NCBI GenBank assembly: GCA_946811695.1
Contig: OX328124.1
Location: 98,566,547 to 98,630,546, forward strand
Direction: 5' to 3'
Length of the DNA: 64,000 nt
Source of the DNA: Gonocerus acuteangulatus
Taxonomy: Eukaryota > Arthropoda > Insecta > Hemiptera > Coreidae
In this document: positions 58,021-64,000 of the stretch, in pieces
Numbering within the stretch: the stretch's first letter is position 1
How the letters are laid out: every line of letters starts with the position of its first letter
Notes under the pieces: generated by a model
Told to the model about the DNA's origin: nothing
The model's database searches: none
What the model saw: the letters and a program-made list of their open reading frames with translations, nothing else
Program-made: the position numbers and the translations under genes

Positions 58021-59506
58021 AAAAGGATTGCCTATTTATGCAGCAAATAGAATGCAACGTTGGTCATACATATTATCTGGCTATAATTTTAGCATAATTC
58101 ATAAAAAATCAGAAGAAAATATTGCAGATTTCTTATCCCGAATATCAACAGGCGATAAATCCACAGATTTACATTCTAAAACAAATTATTTGCACTATAT
58201 CCATGAGTCATTCCCCTATCGATGAGATTGGAAATTAATTAGAAAGGAATCCCATCAGGATCCTATTCTTAAACTAGTATTGAAATATGTCAGAACCGGC
58301 CTATGGCCCAATAACATCTCCCGAGATAATGATTTATACCCATTTTACTCAAGACGCTATGAACTCACGATAGAATTTGAATGTTTAATGTGGGGGTACA
58401 GAATCATAATTCCCCGAAGTTTATACAAAAATGTTTTAGATTTACTCCATTTTACTCACCTAGGTATTTCTAAAATGAAAGGGATGGCCAGATCATATTT
58501 TTGGTGGCCTAATCTCGATGAAGCTATTGAAAATTTATCATCCTCATGTGATATATGTCTTGAGTTCCGTAGTAACCCACCCAAAGCTCCCCTTCATCCT
58601 TGGCCTTGGCCAATCAAACCATGGTCACGAATTCACATAGATTTTTTGGGGCCTATCAATAATAATTATATTTTGGTGGTCCAAGATTCACATTCTAAGT
58701 GGATCGAATGTTTTCTTACCAACCATACAACATCCAACACAGTTATCCATAAATTAATGGAATGTTTTTCCCGATTTGGAATTCCCCGATCTTTGACTTC
58801 AGACAATGCTACTTGCTTCACCAGTTTAGAATTTGTATCTTTTTTGACCAGTTTAGGTATTAACCATTTGAGAGGTGCCCCATTCCACCCCCAGACTAAC
58901 GGTGCAGGCGAGTCTGCGGTGAAAATTGTGAAAAATTTTGTAAGGAAATGTTTTTGGGAAGGGGCTAGGAGCATTGATGAGTGCCTTAGTGAATTTTTGT
59001 TGTTTTATAGGTCATCAATCCATTCTACAACACAACAGACTCCGGCAAAACTGATGCTTGGAAGGGAATTGCGTACAGTTTTCGACCAAATGATTCCATC
59101 ACAGGAAGAAATAGTTGTAAGCAATCAGCAACGACAGATCGCTAATTGGAAGGGTAATAGGGAAATTTCATTGAAAGTAGGAGATAGGGTTGCAGCTCGG
59201 GATTATAGAGGCAGAAAAAAATGGGAGAAAGGGGAAATTGTTGAGAATCTAGGTCCCCAAGGATATGCCGTCAAAACTAGTGATAATTCCATTTGGAGGC
59301 GCCATATAAATCAAATTTTACCAAGGGAAAATTCCAAAAATAGGATTTATGAAGAGGAGGGAGACAAGGAGGGTGATCCTGAAAATGAACCAGCCCCAAT
59401 TGAAGAAATAACCCTAGCAAATGAACCTACCCCAGTTGATATTACCCCAAAACCAGTTAGGCATAGAAAACCTCCAGACAGATACTCTCCTTCACACTTT
59501 AAATGA
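58021..59506 (+). pseudogene. pol: Gypsy RNase H end and integrase
   Basis: Same frame from 58022 to 59506 apart from TGA at 58223-58225, in the linker before integrase. The integrase has an H-X3-H...C-X2-C zinc finger (HFTHLG...CDIC, about 58448-58560), catalytic Asp in IHIDFLGP (58637), Asp in LTSDNA (58796) and Glu in GAGESAVK (58909), giving a complete DDE. A GPQGY near 59254 is the GPY/F module typical of this Gypsy group. The tail is Pro/Glu-rich, and no chromodomain was seen. Confidence 0.93.
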
Positions 59507-59574
59507 TTTTTGATTTATAAGGTTAGTTTTTTGTTTCCTTTTATATGTAAACAACTTTTTGTGTGTGTTTCTCT

Positions 59575-59690
59575 ATTTATGTTATCAATAATATTCTTTG
59601 ATGTATTATTTTCCATTTATGTCACTTATAATATTCTTTGTTGTATTATTTTTCATTTATACTATTAATAATATTCTTTGTTGTATTATC
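59575..59690. repeat. Three-unit 40-bp minisatellite in Gypsy 3' UTR
   Basis: Units beginning atttat at 59575, 59615 and 59655 share taataatattctttg and tgtattat. It lies between the integrase stop and the purine tract. Confidence 0.85.
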
Positions 59691-59697
59691 GTTTTTT

Positions 59698-59709
59698 GGG
59701 GGGGAAAGA
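59698..59709 (+). promoter_or_regulatory. Polypurine tract
   Basis: gggggggaaaga directly before the 3' LTR; primer for plus-strand DNA synthesis. Confidence 0.9.
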
Positions 59710-59840
59710 TGTTATATATGTAAGATTTATAATCTCCCAGATGGAATAAAAAACATATGTTTTGTCTATGATGAAACCTATTGTAATAAAGTGTTCGTTA
59801 CAGTGAATGTTTAAATGTATAATTGTTCCCAAATATAACA
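59710..59840 (+). repeat. 3' LTR (131 bp)
   Basis: Identical to 50131-50261, flanked on the right by the atgat target duplication. Confidence 0.97.
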
Positions 59841-59845
59841 ATGAT

Positions 59846-60279
59846 TGAAGTAATTCTTACTGTGGCAAATATATTGAAACACACATATATATATATCCAT
59901 ATACATAAGTTCAGTAATGGTTATAACATCTAAAATTAAATCTCTTCGGAGCTTCTTTGTTCTCAAAATTGGATTTAATTACTTTTTCATAGAATATAAA
60001 TTACGATGAAATGTCGCACATTGGGGAAAAATCAATTATTTATTTATTTAGAATTTGTGCGTTCATTAAGGTGGTAAATACCAGAACCTTGGAGGTGGGG
60101 TGTATAATTTTAAAACAAAAAATCCTTTTCAATGTTACAATAAGCTTTTTGTGAAGATGGGCTTGCTATAGCAAATACTATGTATAGTCTCCTTGTTAAA
60201 TTATGTTTATAATTACTCTTTATGTTTTTTTACCACAAGTCTTACATTACCATATTTGTGTAAACGTTTGTATTATTCA
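59846..60279. other. Non-coding stretch
   Basis: AT-rich, no gene or element recognised. Confidence 0.4.
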
Positions 60280-60955
60280 ACTCGCCGCAAGGGAAGAGGG
60301 ATTGTGAAGATGACGATTTATGCAAAATTAGAATTTTCTGTCATTAAACTAAAACATCTTCGTAAACAATGATCAGGGCTTCCTGTCTTGCGTGGAATGA
60401 GCAAAAAATATGGTAGGTTAATTCCATGATTAGATACAGTTTAAAGTCGTCGTATCGTGGAACTCGTGGGGCTGTTTAAGGGCACTAAGGATGAATTTGT
60501 GCTCGAATATAGTTTGTCAATATAGTATGTACAGTAGAGGTTATGGCGACCAGATTTTTTTGCCCTGAGAAACAACCTTAGACTATTTTTAATCAGAGCC
60601 TTCATTTAAACATTTTCGCAGTGTGTTTCATAAATTAATGTCAAGAGCTCTAAGCTTAAAAAAAAAATTAAATTAAATTTTAGGAAACATTTTATTGATG
60701 CTGAAAATACAAAGTAACGAAAAATAATTAAAAACAGAGCTACCTCGTTGGAAAATACTCAGGGAAGAGAGAGCTGGGGGGGATATGTTAATGAGGTGAT
60801 ATCTAAGAGGGAGCATTTATTTCAAGCCCTCCAGCCCTGAAGGGCAACTCGCCGCCAGGGAAGGGGGCTTTTGGAGATCATGATTTATGCAAATTAGAAT
60901 TCTCTGTCATTACACTTAAACATCTTCTTAAACAAAGATGAGGGCTTCCTCTCAT
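60280..60955. repeat. Direct repeat pair about 566 bp apart
   Basis: caactcgccgc, gggaag, atttatgcaaaattagaatt, ctgtcatta, aaacatcttc and agggcttcct occur in order at 60280-60395 and again at 60847-60955. Diverged copies of one unknown sequence. Confidence 0.75.
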
Positions 60956-60959
60956 TTCT

Positions 60960-61840
60960 CCTAGGAAGGTTTAGAAAGGAAAGAAAAAAAAAATATTAAA
61001 AGGGTAAGAAGAAAGAGGGAAATAAAAAGGAGAAGAAAAACATTTTCTTTATCAGTGATTACATCGGGAAGAGGGTTCGGAAATGAGGGGAGCAGCTGGC
61101 GAATAAATGGCAAGATTTCTAGAAAAGGTGGAGAAAAGTTGAGTCGTTGAGTAGAGCTCATCAGGATAGGATGCCCGAAGATCAGTCGGCATCAGTACGA
61201 GGACAATGCCAGCACTTGTGCAGTATTTCACAATCTTCAGTTCTACTAAGGTTTTAAAGAAATGCATTAGACTTGTCTTTCGTTTGTAACAAAACAAAAA
61301 AAAAAAAAGAACAAAAAAATGGAAATTTAAGATTTCTAGCTCATCTTCAGTTTTATGTTGTGAGTTCCAATATCAATCTGAAATTTTCCATTTTATTTTT
61401 CAAAAAGGAAAACAAAATCTAATGATCTTTTTTTCTCGATCATATTTCCTCTGCCGAAGTGAGTCAAAGGCAATATAATAATGAGTTCCTATTCCTTGTT
61501 ATAAGCCAATGTCTTGAATAAATGTTAGTTCTTTTTGAACAGCCGTTTCTTGATGCTTTAAGATTTCAGCCATTCTGTCTGATACGCTATTTGGTTCCTT
61601 GGATGAGTTTATCTTATGCATTGTGTCATGAAATGTAGATCAATTCTTCATGGGAGAGTTTACGTGTGGGTGTACAGAGCCCTTTAAAATGTAAGTATGC
61701 CTTAGGTATGTTGGTATGGTCAATTCTTCTTGCCAATTCTTATGCATTTATTACAGTTCATTATATAATAACTGTTCATTATTTCTGGCTATTATATGGT
61801 AGCGAAAGAAGAGAGTAATAGAAAAAAACAAAAACAAATT
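60960..61840. other. Non-coding stretch
   Basis: Purine-rich low-complexity part near 60975-61045. The minus-strand frames near it show no domain. Confidence 0.4.
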
Positions 61841-61843
61841 GGG

Positions 61844-62110
61844 TCAGGATAGTTGCTAACACGCTGGAATTCCACGCTGAGATATAGGTTCGAGCCCTAC
61901 TGGTAGAAGCAATGTGCTCTCTGAAGAATGTTTATATTTTAAAGCCTTCTTATGACCCTGCCAATGTGGTAATAACTGATGTATATGAGGAAGCCTGCAG
62001 AGTGTCTGGCGAAACGTCGTTATTACCCCAGCTGCACGGTCAAATCCTTAAAATATTAAATAACGTGGAATAATATTAGTGGACCGTGGAAGTCATCGAG
62101 GTCCTTTTGA
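61844..62110 (+). mobile_element. tRNA-headed SINE-like element with GAAAC hairpin tail
   Basis: The tRNA-like head gtcaggatagttgctaacac ... ggttcgagccctac has A- and B-box-like blocks. About 45 bases later, ggtaataac-tgatg ... ggcgaaacgtc-gttattacc forms an 8-9-bp closing stem around an inner gcc...ggc hairpin. The end beyond about 62110 is uncertain and no target duplication was found. Confidence 0.5.
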
Positions 62111-62119
62111 AAAATTCCC

Positions 62120-63220
62120 TGCTACACTGAAAGTGTTCTTTAAGGGTGGAAATCCTATAATCCTATAACAGTATCCCGGCGCAAATGGCGTAGATGAAGA
62201 TGCGCAAAAAACCTGATGGGTCAAAATATTAGAAAATATAACTAATTTAGCTTAAAATGGTACTTCTTTTATTTGTTATATTAGAAAATATTTTTGTGAG
62301 GAAACCTCCATTTTATTTCATGCAGGAAAGTATTCTTTTATAGTCTGAAACAATCATAACGAAACATAGAATCACCCAACAAGTATAAGTATGAAAATCT
62401 TCAAAGAAATGAATAGTACGTAGTTTAGGAAGTTATTTGAATTGCAATGGCGATATTTTCTTTCAGGAATCCTTCAGGAGAACTTCATGAAGTAAAGAAA
62501 AACAGGAAAACTTTTCGGAAGAAAAGCCGGAGTTTAGTTATAAGAATCTGAGGGAAAACTTTAGCCAGTAGCATAGTGGAATTAAATTTAATTACAAGAA
62601 TAAAGAAATGATGAAAGTTTTGTCTGAAGTTGAAGGGTTGGTAGGAGGGGTGTGGCTCCTTGAGACCATCCTGGAGGAGGCCATTCCAAGTTCCTGTCCT
62701 GGAACCATTTCCTAACTTTTCCCACCCCCAATTTAACCGCTCTCCCATCCTGGCATCCGTGTCAACTGAGCACGTTTTTATATCGTCGTCGACATCAGCA
62801 GAAAAACATTAGTTAGACAGACTCAGTTAAAGAGTTTTATCTCTTGTTTATTGAACTGGAACAGAGGAAGAATGTTTGGCTATGGAGCTTAGAGTCTTTG
62901 TCAGCTAAAAATATGTCATTCACGTATTACTTACATTTTGACAGAACCATAATTTGCAAATACTGAAACATATTCGACTACATAGAATGCAGAATTTAAT
63001 AATCAGTTGACATAGCCGAAAAACCTAAATGATTTAATCAAAGACGAAAGCCAATACAGAGGGAGTATCGCAAGTTAATGAAAATACTCAAGGGGGAGAA
63101 ACTAGACAAAAAACGTCGTTCAACACCACCAATCACTCATTTCTATCTCACTTCATTCTATAGAATCTTTAGAAAGCAAAAATAAAAAACTGTTTTTGTA
63201 GTACCGTACAATTTATTTTT
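62120..63220. other. Non-coding stretch
   Basis: No gene recognised. The 87-codon minus frame at 62485-62748 has no family features. Confidence 0.35.
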
Positions 63221-63227
63221 CAACGTT

Positions 63228-63389
63228 TTAGCGCGGTTCCTCCCTCCCCCATAGGGAGGAACCCCGCTTATAGGGTTGATACAATGAAACAAACTGGAAG
63301 TGCCGACTAGAAAATTTCGCGTTTCAGAACCCCTAGAGACCGAAAATAACGGTGGTTCAAATTTTTATATATATATATATATATGTATA

Positions 63390-63460
<71 letters not shown>

Positions 63461-63465
63461 GTATA

Positions 63466-63512
<47 letters not shown>

Positions 63513-64000
63513 CTGTTCGCTCTCTAGCTAGAAGACGAATGGTCCGATTTTGATGAAATTTGGTACAAAAATCCTTCGTCCAATTTGAAAGGTCAAGTTC
63601 GTTAACCAGCAAAATCCGCCTACTGGAAGATGGCGTTTGGGGCGAAATTCGCGCAAAAAAAATCGTAACGCTTACGTTTTTTAGTTCATAAGCTTCTAAG
63701 TACTCGTTTTATATGATTCCTGGGCTAGGAAAACGAATGAAACCATTTTCAAGGCGATAGCTTTAACCGTTTTCGAGAAAATTGGAAAAATATTTTTTGA
63801 ATACCGTTTTTGGTTTGGGTACTTAGAATCATGGGATTCAGTTGAAACATTTTCTGCATGTTCTACTTTCATCAAAACTAATATGTTGAAATTTTGGTTA
63901 CGTTTGGAGTTAAGGAAGGGCTAGAATAAAATATTTTATTAACAGACTTAAAAAGTTTTGGTAACTTTGTATATTTTCCTTAATATCTCGAAAAAGGTTG
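63228..64000 (+). repeat. Dispersed repeat head, (TA)n and body (partial, runs off window)
   Basis: tagcgcggttcctccctccc and gggaggaaccccgctta, a hairpin-capable pair, begin it. tttcagaacccctagagacc follows, then a (TA)n stretch with CA/GT breaks (63365-63508), tttgtctgttcgctctctag and the block that is the reverse complement of 13101-13420. The final part resembles satellite monomers of 11.4-13.1 kb (gttacgtttggagttaagga, aatatctcg). It shows the head-TA-body-satellite order of the family. The end lies beyond the window. Confidence 0.8.

Larger units (their letters stand above)
50131..59840 (+). mobile_element. Mag-like Ty3/Gypsy LTR retrotransposon with nested LINE
   Basis: Identical 131-bp LTRs bound it, with atgat duplicated at 50126-50130 and 59841-59845. 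Order is LTR, primer site, gag, zinc knuckles, protease, RT, RNase H, integrase with GPY/F-type tail, purine tract, LTR, which is Ty3/Gypsy order. Without the LINE (50665-55883) and one copy of its duplication it is about 4.5 kb. Two CCHC knuckles, very short LTRs and a tRNA-Ser primer site point to the Mag-like branch. It has two pol frameshifts and one stop, so it cannot make its polyprotein, but the identical LTRs say insertion was recent, or that the lesions were inherited or are sequencing errors at homopolymers. Confidence 0.95.

Noticed and set aside
59510..59700. An envelope gene downstream of Gypsy integrase
   Set aside because: Only a 40-bp minisatellite and the purine tract lie between the integrase stop and the LTR.

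Overview
The window is AT-rich eukaryotic DNA. It has long (TA)n and homopolymer runs, tRNA-derived SINEs, class II elements and several classes of retrotransposon, and no compact operon-like gene arrangement. The mix (Mag-like Ty3/Gypsy, Jockey-like LINEs carrying RNase H, PIF/Harbinger with a MADF partner gene, pogo/Tigger-like and hAT-like MITEs, a Penelope-like palindrome) fits an arthropod. I cannot name the species. There is one 200-bp N gap (13471-13670).

Layout. 1-17 kb: mostly non-coding sequence with SINEs, inverted repeats, a Ty1/Copia pol relic (about 7.55-8.28 kb), a 0.7-kb palindrome with a hammerhead-like core (9.9-10.6 kb) and a satellite array with a 704-bp higher-order period (11.4-13.1 kb). 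The only plausible host coding sequence is here, on the minus strand: a signal-peptide exon with splice sites (14992-15085) and a possible terminal exon (3140-3235). 17.06-19.11 kb: a dead Jockey-like 3' end interrupted by a palindromic hAT MITE (perfect 8-bp target-site duplication) and by a PIF/Harbinger element (TTA duplication) that keeps pieces of both Harbinger genes.

19.64-42.25 kb: two tandem, nearly identical copies of an 11.3-kb segment joined at a 5-bp A-run. Each copy carries a dead LINE C-terminus, a pogo/Tigger-like MITE, two SINEs, a hAT-like foldback and other repeats. I see no convincing gene in it. The copies differ mainly at homopolymers and microsatellites, by an 84-bp deletion of one palindrome arm, and by a small insertion.

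42-50 kb: non-coding sequence, a SINE split by a small insertion, and a second dead Jockey-like 3' end (minus strand). 50131-59840: a Mag-like Ty3/Gypsy element with identical 131-bp LTRs, a tRNA-Ser-type primer site and a 5-bp target-site duplication. Its gag is split by a nearly intact 5.2-kb Jockey-like LINE in the opposite orientation with a 12-bp duplication. The Gypsy element itself has two frameshifts and one stop in pol. 59.8-64 kb: non-coding repeats, ending in an inverted relative of the satellite-bearing repeat at 11-13 kb.

Together these parts record layered transposition rather than a pathway. The LINE inserted after the Gypsy element, and the hAT and Harbinger elements inserted after the older LINE. 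The 11.3-kb duplication is the youngest large event, or else an assembly artefact.
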